From contig JANYBP010000056.1 in assembly GCA_025360745.1 (NCBI GenBank), forward strand, positions 1 through 45,100: a stretch of DNA of 45,100 bases, given 5' to 3'. Shown here one piece after another: positions 8,252 to 16,276 of the stretch (position 1 is the stretch's first letter; every line of letters begins with the position of its first letter). Source of the DNA: a bacterium (lineage in GTDB: Bacteria; Verrucomicrobiota; Kiritimatiellia; CAIKKV01; CAIYGI01). Under the pieces are notes generated by a model, which was given only the letters and a program-made list of their open reading frames with translations, had not been told where the DNA came from and did not search any database. The position numbers and the translations under genes were made by a program.

Positions 8252-10330
8252 TTACACCTGCTCCTTGATCGCGCCGCAATCCGCACAATCGGTTCCGGTG
8301 GGAACGCTGTCGACCGCGATGGCCTTGCCGCCGCAGCCTCTTCTGATTCCCGCCGCATGCTCGCCGCCCGGGACGGGCGCGGGCGCGCCCGCGTCGGACG
8401 CGACGGCCGCCTCGGTTTCGGAGAGGAAACTCCTGGAATACATCATGGGACGTAGTTTCAGGGCCGCCCGTTTCTTGTCCATGTGCGCCATCATCAGGTG
8501 CGCGGCCTTGACGGGATCGTCCTCGAAATTGAATTTACCGCCGGTGATTTTTTCGACATCCTCGGTCAGCCACTTTGTGACATCCTTACTGCCCAGCACG
8601 CGCATGGCGGGGCTGTAATTGACGTAGGCTCCGGAGGCCACGCAATAGAAGCCGATCGCGATGGCTTTTTCGCACATCGCCTCCGGCGCCGCGCCCGCGA
8701 TCGGCAGATCGGACAGTTTGTCGCCAAGTCCGCCCTCCCTGCTCATCTCGCACAAGGCCACCAGGATGCGGCTGTTGTCGACGCAGGACCCGAAATGCAG
8801 CACCGGCGGAATACCCACCGTTTCGCAGATCTCCTGCAGGCCCTTGCCCGCCCATTGCTTTGCGGCCTCCGGCTGGAGCAGTCCGACCTTGGCGCAGGCG
8901 GTGGCCGCGCAGCCGGTCATGACAACCAGCACATCGTTCGCGATCAGCTCGCGCACCATGGCCTGGTGGCTCTCGTCCTGCCGTTTCTTGACCGTGTTGC
9001 AGCCGATGACCGCCGCCACGCCGCGCAGGCGGCCGGAGATGATGGCGTCGTTGAGCGGACGGAACGAGGCGCGGTAGCGTCCGCCCAGGTGGGTGAAGGT
9101 GTTTTGCACCGTGAATCCGGCTACCAGGTCGGTCTTGTTCTCGGGAATGTCCACCGCGCGGCGGTTGGGGTAGTTCTCGATCGCCTGGCGCACAATATCC
9201 TTGGCGATATCGAGGGCGCGCTTTTCGTCGAACTGGATATGAATGGCGCCGCGGATGTGGGCCTTTTTGCTGGTGGTGATCAGCTTGGTGTGAAAACGGG
9301 CGACATGCTCGACCAGCGCCGGCATAACGCACTGCACGTCCACCAGCATGACCTCGACCGCCCCGGTCGCGACCGCCAGCTCCTGGTGCAGGAAGTTCCC
9401 GACCACCGGCGCGCCCTGGCGCATGAGGACCTCGTTGGCCGTGCAGCAGATGCCGCCCACCATGATCCCCTTGGCGCCTTTCGACTTGGCGAGCGCGATC
9501 AGTTCCGGGTCGCGGCTGGCCATGACCACCATTTCCGAGAGGGTGGGCTCGTGGCCGTGTACGACGATGTTGACCTCGTCGCGCTTGAGCACGCCGAGGT
9601 TGACCTGGCTGCGCACCGGCTGGGGCGCGCCGAAAAGGATATCGCTGAAATCCGTGGCCAACATGGCGCCGGCCCAGCCGTCGCCCATGGAGGTGCGCAG
9701 GCCGTGCATCAGCAGGTTCACGTAGTCGGCGTCGACGCCCTCGTGCGTGCGGTGCAAAGTTTCCACGATCTCGTGTTCGACGCCGACGGGGATCAAATTG
9801 TGGGCGCGCCAGTTCTGCACGGTCGCCGCCGGAGCGCGCAGCGCGGGGTAGCGGATTTCGCCATCCTGGTTGTTGAACTCGGCCAGACCCAGCGTCGCCA
9901 CCTCCAGCGCGATGGCGTTGATCTCGCGATTCTCGGTGGCCACACCCCATTCTTTGGCGAGCGCGAGCAGGCGTTCGGGGCTTTTGATGGAGTAGCCCTG
10001 GACCTCGTTTTTGGCCACCTGCTTGAGTGTTTTGACGATGTCGTGGCCATGATCCGAGTGGGCGGACGCGCCCGCCGCCACCTGCCGGATCAGGTGCCTG
10101 GCGGCCACGGTGGCGGCATCGGCGCCGCAGACGCCGCGCTTGGCCCCGGTGATGCGGCATGGCCCCATGTCGCAAATTCGGCAGCAGGTTCCCTGATCGC
10201 CGAAAGGACAACGTTTGCCCTGTTCGTCGTGCCGGTCGAAAGCCGTTCCTATGGAGGCGGCCTTCAGCTTATCGATCATGGCGCGCGCGGCCGGATCGGC
10301 GCTCCGCTTGTTTGTGTCTGTCATGCCCAT
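8252..10330 (-). CDS. acsA: Carbon monoxide dehydrogenase catalytic subunit (AcsA/CooS)
   Basis: The Ni-Fe CODH beta subunit interconverts CO2 and CO and feeds CO through a channel to AcsB. The product is 692 residues. The N-terminal cysteines C41, C49, C50, C53, C58 and C68 supply the D and B clusters. C-cluster region motifs follow: GASAHSDHGHD, GGICCTANEVL, TGCAATACAKVG and HFGSCVDNSR. Two start codons are possible (10330 and 10324); a GAGG site favours the first. The odd part is the C-terminus: after the usual end near LRPMMYSRSFL there are about 54 more residues, Ala/Pro-rich and then carrying C666, C682 and C685 (GCGGKA...DCADCG). I do not recognise this tail from standard CODHs. The gene follows cooC by 16 bases. 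Confidence 0.96.
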   Translation of the reverse strand: MGMTDTNKRSADPAARAMIDKLKAASIGTAFDRHDEQGKRCPFGDQGTCCRICDMGPCRITGAKRGVCGADAATVAARHLIRQVAAGASAHSDHGHDIVKTLKQVAKNEVQGYSIKSPERLLALAKEWGVATENREINAIALEVATLGLAEFNNQDGEIRYPALRAPAATVQNWRAHNLIPVGVEHEIVETLHRTHEGVDADYVNLLMHGLRTSMGDGWAGAMLATDFSDILFGAPQPVRSQVNLGVLKRDEVNIVVHGHEPTLSEMVVMASRDPELIALAKSKGAKGIMVGGICCTANEVLMRQGAPVVGNFLHQELAVATGAVEVMLVDVQCVMPALVEHVARFHTKLITTSKKAHIRGAIHIQFDEKRALDIAKDIVRQAIENYPNRRAVDIPENKTDLVAGFTVQNTFTHLGGRYRASFRPLNDAIISGRLRGVAAVIGCNTVKKRQDESHQAMVRELIANDVLVVMTGCAATACAKVGLLQPEAAKQWAGKGLQEICETVGIPPVLHFGSCVDNSRILVALCEMSREGGLGDKLSDLPIAGAAPEAMCEKAIAIGFYCVASGAYVNYSPAMRVLGSKDVTKWLTEDVEKITGGKFNFEDDPVKAAHLMMAHMDKKRAALKLRPMMYSRSFLSETEAAVASDAGAPAPVPGGEHAAGIRRGCGGKAIAVDSVPTGTDCADCGAIKEQV

Positions 10331-10346
10331 GTTCCTCTATTAAAAA

Positions 10347-11126
10347 CTACGCGAATTTTGCGGTTTTCGCCTCAACCGCCGTTACCACATCATGAATGGC
10401 CCTGCGCATTTGTTCGCTTGCGGATACCACCGGGCGTCCGGCAATTTCCGCCTCGCGGATCCGGACGTCGAAGGGAAGAAAACCCACCAACTCTATGTCC
10501 CGCATGGCCTTGCGAAGAAAACCAATATCATATTCATTCTGAATCTTGTTGCCAAGCGCGATTACGCGTTTCAAGCCGAGATCGCGGGCCAGATCCCTGA
10601 CACGGATCGCGGTTTCCACGCTGCGCAACCCGGGTTCCACAACGATCAGCAGCGCGTCCACCGTGCCGATCGTGCCGCGGCTGAGATGTTCCACGCCGGC
10701 CTCCATGTCCAGCACGAGATCCGAGGTCTCATCCACCAGCAGGTGCGCAATCAGCGCCCGGATCAGGCTGTTCTCGGGGCAGTAGCAGCCGGCCCCGCCT
10801 TTCTTCACCGCCCCGGCCACCAGCACGCGGATGCCGTCAATTTCGACGGCATAGCGCTGCGGGATGTCTTCGACGAACGGGTTGAGGCGGAACATGCCGC
10901 CGGTTGTGCCCGGCTTGACCCCCATCTTTTCCTCGATCAGGGCATGCAGCTCGACCAGCGGTTTGACCTTTTCGGGGTGGGGGTAGCCCATGCAGGCCAG
11001 CAGATTGGAGTCGGGATCGCAGTCGATCGCCACCACGGAATGTCCGGCCGACTTGAAGGCATGGGCCAGCAAGGCGCTGACGGTGGTCTTGCCCACGCCG
11101 CCTTTTCCGGTCACGGCCAGTTTCAC
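10347..11126 (-). CDS. cooC: CODH nickel-insertion ATPase CooC (second copy)
   Basis: This 259-residue MinD-family ATPase lies immediately upstream of the CODH gene, the classical place for CooC, which uses ATP hydrolysis to load nickel into the C-cluster. Walker A GKGGVGKTT spans residues 7-15. The CxC nickel-binding pair is C114 and C116 (GAGCYCPENS). Later segments LVLDMEAGVEHLSRG and VVEPGLRSVETA are typical of CooC. The frame is open further upstream, but the family start corresponds to GTG at 11126. It has a GAGGA site, and its first bases overlap the metF stop (GTGA). Confidence 0.94.
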   Translation of the reverse strand: MKLAVTGKGGVGKTTVSALLAHAFKSAGHSVVAIDCDPDSNLLACMGYPHPEKVKPLVELHALIEEKMGVKPGTTGGMFRLNPFVEDIPQRYAVEIDGIRVLVAGAVKKGGAGCYCPENSLIRALIAHLLVDETSDLVLDMEAGVEHLSRGTIGTVDALLIVVEPGLRSVETAIRVRDLARDLGLKRVIALGNKIQNEYDIGFLRKAMRDIELVGFLPFDVRIREAEIAGRPVVSASEQMRRAIHDVVTAVEAKTAKFA

Positions 11127-12676
11127 GGTTTCTTTTCCTCGGGAGTCTCGCTCCGCGCCGGCGCGGCGTGATCGCGATTCAGAAAATAGTTGGCCCAGGC
11201 CGAGCTGTAGGCCAGTTCCATTTTGCGCGGCGGGACATAGCCGGTGCGCATTTCCTCCACCTTCCCGGCGCCTTTCAGTCTCGGATAGACCAGCGTCCAG
11301 ACACAGGGTTTCTGGTCGGGATAGACCTCGCACATGCCGCGCGTGCTGCCGCCGCAGGGGCCGTTACGCTGCTGCTTGGCGCATTTGCTCTGGGGACAGC
11401 AGTAGGCCATGTCCGGCAGCGCGCAGTCGCCGCAGTCGCGGCAACCGAAGCCGAGAAATTTCAGCAGAAATTCATTGAAGTGGGAGAAGCGGGACAGGAT
11501 CGAGCGGTCGCCGAGCGCCTTGTAATAGCGCGTCAGGAGGCGGAAGCCCAGACTGCCGCGTTCGAAAAAGCCGCGGTGCATGAGCATCGCCAGTTTATAG
11601 CCCGGCACGCCATGGCCGACCGGCAGCCTTTTGACGGGGTCGTCGTCCGCCGCGCCGGGCCGATAGCTTTTGGGGGCGGGGAAGGCGTAGAATTCGTCCT
11701 TCCTGCCGAAGGCCAGCTCCGGGATAAAATCCTCCCACTGCGCCGCGATCTCGGCCGCACGGTCGATCACAAAGCGGAAATCCTCGGTCTTGAGGGCGAA
11801 GCCGCCGATATGCACACCGCTGAAACCCATGCCCTTGAACATGGCCACCATTTTCGCGGCGCGTTCGAGCCGTTTCTTCTTGCCCTTGTCGGCATCCTTG
11901 GACTCGCCTTCGAGCAGGCCCAGCAATTCGTCCGTGACCACGCAGCCCGGCACCAGCCCCGCATTCATGGTCTTGGCGGCGCCGTAGCTCAGCACATAGA
12001 CATTGCCGATCAGCGGTGTCTTGAGCCCCCGGCTGTCCAGGTAGCGCTTTACCTCCAGGAACTTGCGCATGTCGTAACCGAGCTGGGTGATCGCAAAATC
12101 CGCGCCAGCCGCGATTTTTTTCTCGAGTTTGAAGAACTGCGGGAGCAGTTCCTCCTCTTTCAGCTTGAAGGGCGAAACGGCGGCGGCGATGAAAAAATCG
12201 GTCTTGGGCAGGCGGACCGTGGCGCCCTTCTTGGGACCGGGAATTTCAAGCCCGGCGTTCATGGCTTTCAGATACTTGATGGCCTGCACGGAATCCAGGT
12301 CGAAGACGCCGGCCGCGTTGCCTTCGAAGCCGCTGGCGGGGTAGTCGCCGGTCACGACCAGCAGATTGGAGACACCCGCCCTGGCCAGGGCCATGACCCG
12401 CGACTCGGCGGCGTTCCGGTTCAGATCGCGGCAGGAGAAGTGGACCAGGGCGTCCGGTCCGTGTTTCTGGATCTCCGGCGCCAGCGCATCCGGGATCATG
12501 GCGGAATTGCCGCCGGGGTTGTCGGTCAGACTGACGGCATGGATCTTTGTCGCCGACCCCGCCATGGCTTTGGCGAAGTCGATCGCGGACTCGACGCCCG
12601 GTCCGTCCTTGCCGCGGCCGGGCACGAATTCGCAGGTGATGGTAAACTCGCCATTTTTCAGCGCTTCACGCAACAT
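11123..12676 (-). CDS. metF: Methylenetetrahydrofolate reductase fused to a MetV-like cysteine-rich domain
   Basis: MetF reduces methylene-THF to methyl-THF, the last step of the methyl branch. The 517-residue protein has two parts. Residues 1-310 form the MTHFR TIM barrel (ITCEFVPGRG, HAVSLTDNPGG, LVVTGDYPASG, ITQLGYDMRKF). Residues 400-517 form a cysteine-rich module with C412, C415, C418, C426, C427, C432, C441, C449 and C458, matching the MTHFR C-terminal/MetV-type zinc or iron-sulfur domain. In Moorella this module is a separate protein (MetV); here both are one polypeptide. No hdrA or rnfC-like partner is nearby, so the electron donor is unknown. It lies 39 bases after fhs with only a weak AGGAAAG ribosome binding site, and overlaps cooC. 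Confidence 0.92.
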   Translation of the reverse strand: MLREALKNGEFTITCEFVPGRGKDGPGVESAIDFAKAMAGSATKIHAVSLTDNPGGNSAMIPDALAPEIQKHGPDALVHFSCRDLNRNAAESRVMALARAGVSNLLVVTGDYPASGFEGNAAGVFDLDSVQAIKYLKAMNAGLEIPGPKKGATVRLPKTDFFIAAAVSPFKLKEEELLPQFFKLEKKIAAGADFAITQLGYDMRKFLEVKRYLDSRGLKTPLIGNVYVLSYGAAKTMNAGLVPGCVVTDELLGLLEGESKDADKGKKKRLERAAKMVAMFKGMGFSGVHIGGFALKTEDFRFVIDRAAEIAAQWEDFIPELAFGRKDEFYAFPAPKSYRPGAADDDPVKRLPVGHGVPGYKLAMLMHRGFFERGSLGFRLLTRYYKALGDRSILSRFSHFNEFLLKFLGFGCRDCGDCALPDMAYCCPQSKCAKQQRNGPCGGSTRGMCEVYPDQKPCVWTLVYPRLKGAGKVEEMRTGYVPPRKMELAYSSAWANYFLNRDHAAPARSETPEEKKP

Positions 12677-12715
12677 AATAACGGCTCGCTTTCCTGATGG
12701 AAGATTGACTGTCTT

Positions 12716-14533
12716 CTAGAATAGACCCGTAACCTTGCCTGTCTCGAGATCCACATCGATATTCCTGAACGACGGATTGGAGGCGGTGCCAGGCATCAGT
12801 TTGATGGCGCCCGCCACCGGCACGAGGAACCCGGCGCCCCTGTAGATCAGCACGTCGCTGATCGGCAGCACCCAGCCTTTGGGCCGGCCCTTCAGATTCG
12901 GATCGTGCGAAAGGCTCAAATGGGTTTTGACCATGCAGGTCCCCATGCCGCGCGTGCTGGGGTCCTGCTCGTACAGTTTCAGTTTCGCCAGCGCCGTCTC
13001 GGTATAGGTGACGCCATCGGCGCCGTAGATTTCCCGGGCGATGCGCTCGATGCGTTCGCGGTGCGGTGTGTCCAACTCGTACAGATAATGAAAACGGTTG
13101 GGCTTCTCGCAGGCCGCCACCACCGCCTCGGCCAGTTCCACGGCGCCTTCGCCGCCCTTGAGCCAATGCTTGGACAGCGCGCAGAGCGCCCCGGCCTGTT
13201 CCGCCAGCTTGCGGACAAGTTTGATTTCGTCCGCCGTGTCGGTATAAAAATGGTTGATGCAGACCACAGGGGTGACGCCGCTCTTCTTGACGGTTTCGAT
13301 GTGGGCGACCAGGTTCAGGCAGCCTGCTTCCACCAGCGCCAGATTCTCCCTGGTGTAGGCCTCGTCAAGCGCCAGGCCGGGTTTAACCGAGGGGCCGCCG
13401 CCGTGCATCTTGAGCGCGCGGATCGTGGCGACGATCACCACCGCATTGGGTTTCAGTCCCGAGGCGCGGCACTTCAGATTCCAGAACTTTTCGAAGCCGA
13501 TGTCGGCGGCGAATCCGCTTTCGGTGACCAGGTAGTCGCTCAAGCGGGTGCCCAACTCGTCGGCGATGATGGAGCTTTGCCCGATCGCGATATTGGCGAA
13601 GGGTCCGGCATGGACGAAAACGGGCCGCCCCTCGATCGTCTGCAAGAGGTTGGGATTAAGCGCCCGGACCATCCAGGCGGTCATGGCGCCGTCCACTTCC
13701 AGATCGCGGGTCGTGATCTCGCGCCCGGATTTGTCGAGCGCCACGACAATGCGCGCGATCCGCTGCCGGAAGTCCCGCAGATCCTTGGAGACCGCCAGGA
13801 TGGCCATGACTTCGCTGGAAACCGTGATCTGAAATCCGGAGTCCATCTCGAAACCGTCCAGCTTGCCGCCCTTGCCGATCGTGATGTTCCTGAGCGCCTG
13901 CGCGCAATAATCCATCACCCACTTCATTTGAATCCGCGCGGGATCGATGTTGAGCCGCCGCATCTTGCTGCCGGCCAGTTTCGCGTCGTCGTAGTTGGCC
14001 TCGTGCTGCATCCTCGCGGTCAGGGCCACCATGGCCAGGTTGTGCGCGTTGGCGATGGAATCGATGTCGCCCGTCAGTCCCAGTGAAAGTTCCGTCAACG
14101 GCAGGCACTGCGCCAGTCCGCCGCCGGCGGCCGAACCCTTGACATTAAAGGTGGGCCCGCCGCTGGGTTGCCTGATCGCGCCCACAACCTTCTTGCCGAT
14201 CCTGCCCAAGCCATCCACCAGGCCGATCGTCGTGGTGGTTTTGCCTTCGCCGAGCGGCGTCGGAGTGATCGCGGTCACATCGATATACTTGCCCTGCGGA
14301 CGGTCGTGCAGGCGCGCCATCGCCTTGGCGAAATCCACCTTGCCCAAACGCTGCCCCATGGGTATCAACTCGTCGTCGCGCAACCCGAGTTCGCGTCCCA
14401 GAGTCATGAATGGCTTCATGTACGCTTCGGCCGCCCCGGCAATCTGCCAGTCCTTCATAGTGGTGGGGTCTAGCACACACTTCGCTGCGACAGGCGTTGC
14501 CTTTGTATTCTTCGGAACTTTCTTACCCGGCAT
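12716..14533 (-). CDS. fhs: Formate--tetrahydrofolate ligase
   Basis: This enzyme activates formate with ATP and THF to give 10-formyl-THF, the ATP-consuming step of the methyl branch (ATP-yielding in reverse). The product is 605 residues, slightly longer than the usual 555-590 because of an N-terminal extension ([18 protein letters not shown]). Signatures are the P-loop [15 protein letters not shown] near residue 90, [33 protein letters not shown] and a C-terminal [18 protein letters not shown] segment. The start at 14533 has a strong GGGAGGAA site. It is the first gene of the Wood-Ljungdahl operon, with its promoter in the 14534-14660 region. folD and fchA, which would act next, are not in the window. 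Confidence 0.97.
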   Translation of the reverse strand: MPGKKVPKNTKATPVAAKCVLDPTTMKDWQIAGAAEAYMKPFMTLGRELGLRDDELIPMGQRLGKVDFAKAMARLHDRPQGKYIDVTAITPTPLGEGKTTTTIGLVDGLGRIGKKVVGAIRQPSGGPTFNVKGSAAGGGLAQCLPLTELSLGLTGDIDSIANAHNLAMVALTARMQHEANYDDAKLAGSKMRRLNIDPARIQMKWVMDYCAQALRNITIGKGGKLDGFEMDSGFQITVSSEVMAILAVSKDLRDFRQRIARIVVALDKSGREITTRDLEVDGAMTAWMVRALNPNLLQTIEGRPVFVHAGPFANIAIGQSSIIADELGTRLSDYLVTESGFAADIGFEKFWNLKCRASGLKPNAVVIVATIRALKMHGGGPSVKPGLALDEAYTRENLALVEAGCLNLVAHIETVKKSGVTPVVCINHFYTDTADEIKLVRKLAEQAGALCALSKHWLKGGEGAVELAEAVVAACEKPNRFHYLYELDTPHRERIERIAREIYGADGVTYTETALAKLKLYEQDPSTRGMGTCMVKTHLSLSHDPNLKGRPKGWVLPISDVLIYRGAGFLVPVAGAIKLMPGTASNPSFRNIDVDLETGKVTGLF

Positions 14534-14626
14534 TGCTTATTCCTCCCGGCGTCGTGCGCCTTCAACCGGTCGGCCGCATTGCAAATGATGCTGGACGAAC
14601 CGTCATGGGTTTGCTAACCTTCCGCC

Positions 14627-14656
14627 ACTATATAACTACCACCAAGTGGTATGCAA
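14627..14656 (-). promoter_or_regulatory. Candidate sigma-70 promoter of the Wood-Ljungdahl operon
   Basis: Read on the minus strand, TTGCAT (14656-14651) is a good -35 box. The AT-rich TATATAGT (14634-14627) gives a -10 at either TATATA (spacer 16) or TATAGT (spacer 18). Transcription would start near 14620, leaving an 85-90 base leader before fhs. A perfect inverted repeat fills most of the spacer. The 245-base gap between fhs and the divergent regulator contains no other gene that I can see. Confidence 0.6.
14637..14651. promoter_or_regulatory. Candidate operator, 15-bp inverted repeat TACCAC-N3-GTGGTA
   Basis: TACCACCAAGTGGTA has perfect 6-bp arms around a 3-base centre. It sits between the -35 and -10 boxes of the fhs promoter, the usual place for a repressor site. 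A closely related element (TGCCACGACGTGGTA, 26605-26619), matching 12 of 15 positions, occupies the same place in the promoter of the multiheme cytochrome operon. The divergent XRE-type regulator at 14779 is the obvious candidate to bind here, but that is inference. Confidence 0.55.
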
Positions 14657-14778
14657 GATAAAATTAACGCGCAAGGTCGTCGAGAGAGGGGGGTGCCCAC
14701 CCCCGCCCAGGCGACCCCGGGTGCCAAGGGGGCTGTCCTGGCGTGCGTCCTGTCGGATAGGAGAATACAAATACCCCT

Positions 14779-15267
14779 ATGAGCAGTCAAGGCAAGGCAC
14801 CGCAAATTACGCCGGCAGGAGCGCGGACGCCGGATTCGTTACGAAAAAAACGCGACCGGGCGGCATCGGTCAAAGACATCCGGGGCATGCTGGGCCGGAC
14901 GCAGCTGGAGCTGGCCACGGCGCTGGGTGTCTCCGTGAAAGCCGTTCAAAGCTATGAGCAGGGGTGGCGGGATGTTCCCGTGCGGGTGATGATTCAGCTT
15001 CTGGTGCTTTTGGCTTTGTACCGCAAGCACACGATGGACGATGTTCCCTGTTGGGAAATACGGAAATGCACGCCGGCCCAGAGGGAGCGCTGCGCCAGTT
15101 TCACCATGGGCCGCGGTCAATTTTGCTGGTTTGTCGGTTCGACCGAATCCCGTCCCGTCACGTCCTGCGTCACGGGCGCCATTCTTCCCTGCATGGACTG
15201 TCCCGTGATTCAGCGCCTACTGAAGGGCAAGAGCGTGGTCAGCCATGCGACCAGCCGGCGCGGCTGA
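14779..15267 (+). CDS. XRE-type HTH regulator with a seven-cysteine 'CW'-like C-terminal domain
   Basis: This 162-residue protein has two parts. Residues 31-80 form an XRE/Cro-like helix-turn-helix (TQLELATALGVSVKAVQSYE). Residues 88-145 are cysteine-rich: C91, C97, C105, C116, C130, C138 and C141, with two Cys-Trp pairs (PCWEI and FCWF). This resembles the 'two-CW' type motif seen in some signalling proteins, and suggests a metal or iron-sulfur centre able to sense redox state or gas; the ligand is unknown. It is divergent from the Wood-Ljungdahl operon and convergent with pta, which makes it the likely local regulator. The ATG at 14779 has an AGGAG 15 bases upstream, a long spacing, so the exact start is uncertain. 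Confidence 0.82.
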   Translation: MSSQGKAPQITPAGARTPDSLRKKRDRAASVKDIRGMLGRTQLELATALGVSVKAVQSYEQGWRDVPVRVMIQLLVLLALYRKHTMDDVPCWEIRKCTPAQRERCASFTMGRGQFCWFVGSTESRPVTSCVTGAILPCMDCPVIQRLLKGKSVVSHATSRRG

Positions 15268-15296
15268 TCCGGGACGCCGGTTGCTCGGATCGGGGA

Positions 15297-16250
15297 CTAA
15301 GAGACCAGCAGCCGCACCTGCTCGACGATATCCTCGGCGGATGAGCCGCGCGGGACATAGGCCACCGGGCGGGCTGTGCCCTGGAGGATCGGACCGAGCA
15401 CGCGGTAGTTGGAGAATTTCTGGAAGATCTTGACCGCGATGTTGCCCGCGTCCAGCGAAGGGAAGACCAGCACGTTGGCATTGCCGGCCACCGAACTGGA
15501 GGGCGACTTGATTCCCGCCACGGCCGGCACCAGCGCCGTGTCGATCTGCATCTCGCCGTCAACATTCAGCTCCGGTTTCCGCCGGCGCGTCAGCCGCATG
15601 GCCTCGGCGATCCGGCGCGCCGCCGGATGGTCGGAACTGCCGGCCGTCGAGAAGGAAAGAAAGGCCAGTTTGGCGCCGTTGCCGGTGATCCGTTCGTAGG
15701 TGGCGGCCGACTGGATGGCGATGTCGGCCAACTGCTCGACCGTCGGCTCCGGCACCACGCTGACGTCCGCCAGTCCCACCAGGTGGTGGCGCATGAACGG
15801 GCAGTTTTCGAAGGCCACCAGCGATAGGCCGGACATGGTTTTGCAGTCCTTGGCCAGGCCCAGCACCTTCAGGAAGACGCGCATGGTATGGGTGGCGGTC
15901 GCGGCCGCGCCGGCGATGGCGACATCCGCCCGCTCCGTTCGCGCCAGCCACGCGCCGGCCACCAGCGGATCGGTCGGGTCCAGTGTCTTTGCCGCATCCA
16001 AATGCGCCAGGCTTGCCTTGATCTCCTTCTGGACCGCGCTGCTCTCATAGTCGAACAATTCGATCCCCTTCAGGTCCGCCCGGTTGCCGACGGCCGCCTG
16101 GTCCAGCAGCTCGGGATTTCCGAGCAGGATCACCTTCGCCAGATGGTGCTGGTTGAGCGTGTGCGCGGCGCGCAGGATGCGCTGATCGAACGATTCGCAG
16201 AGCACGACGCGCGCCGGATTGGTTGTTGGCTTGATGGGCATGGAAAACAT
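15297..16250 (-). CDS. pta: Phosphate acetyltransferase
   Basis: Pta interconverts acetyl-CoA and acetyl-phosphate. The product is 317 residues, normal for the short Pta class without the N-terminal regulatory domain. Family features are VVLCESFDQRILRAA at the start, the DPLVAGAWLARTERADVAIAGA region, and FLSFSTAGSSDHP with a late ALVPAVAGIKSPSSSVAGNANVLVFPSL region where the family reads S-V-AG-ANVLVFP-L. The start at 16250 has a GAGGAG site 8 bases upstream; an internal ATG at 16241 is possible. It lies 26 bases after the acs gene and is probably co-transcribed with it. No acetate kinase gene is in the window. Confidence 0.9.
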   Translation of the reverse strand: MFSMPIKPTTNPARVVLCESFDQRILRAAHTLNQHHLAKVILLGNPELLDQAAVGNRADLKGIELFDYESSAVQKEIKASLAHLDAAKTLDPTDPLVAGAWLARTERADVAIAGAAATATHTMRVFLKVLGLAKDCKTMSGLSLVAFENCPFMRHHLVGLADVSVVPEPTVEQLADIAIQSAATYERITGNGAKLAFLSFSTAGSSDHPAARRIAEAMRLTRRRKPELNVDGEMQIDTALVPAVAGIKSPSSSVAGNANVLVFPSLDAGNIAVKIFQKFSNYRVLGPILQGTARPVAYVPRGSSAEDIVEQVRLLVS

Positions 16251-16276
16251 GGGCTGTACTCCTCGCTTCGCCGGCG

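Noticed and set aside
8483-10600. Long plus-strand open frame opposite the CODH gene (and similar long antisense frames opposite metF, fhs, acs and the cytochromes)
   Set aside because: They mirror well-recognised genes in GC-rich DNA, have His/Asp/Arg-rich shadow composition, no ribosome binding sites and no family signatures.
15776-15786. CCACCAGGTGG inside pta as another operator of the shared type
   Set aside because: It lies within coding sequence for conserved residues, lacks a promoter context, and such short GC-rich palindromes are expected by chance.
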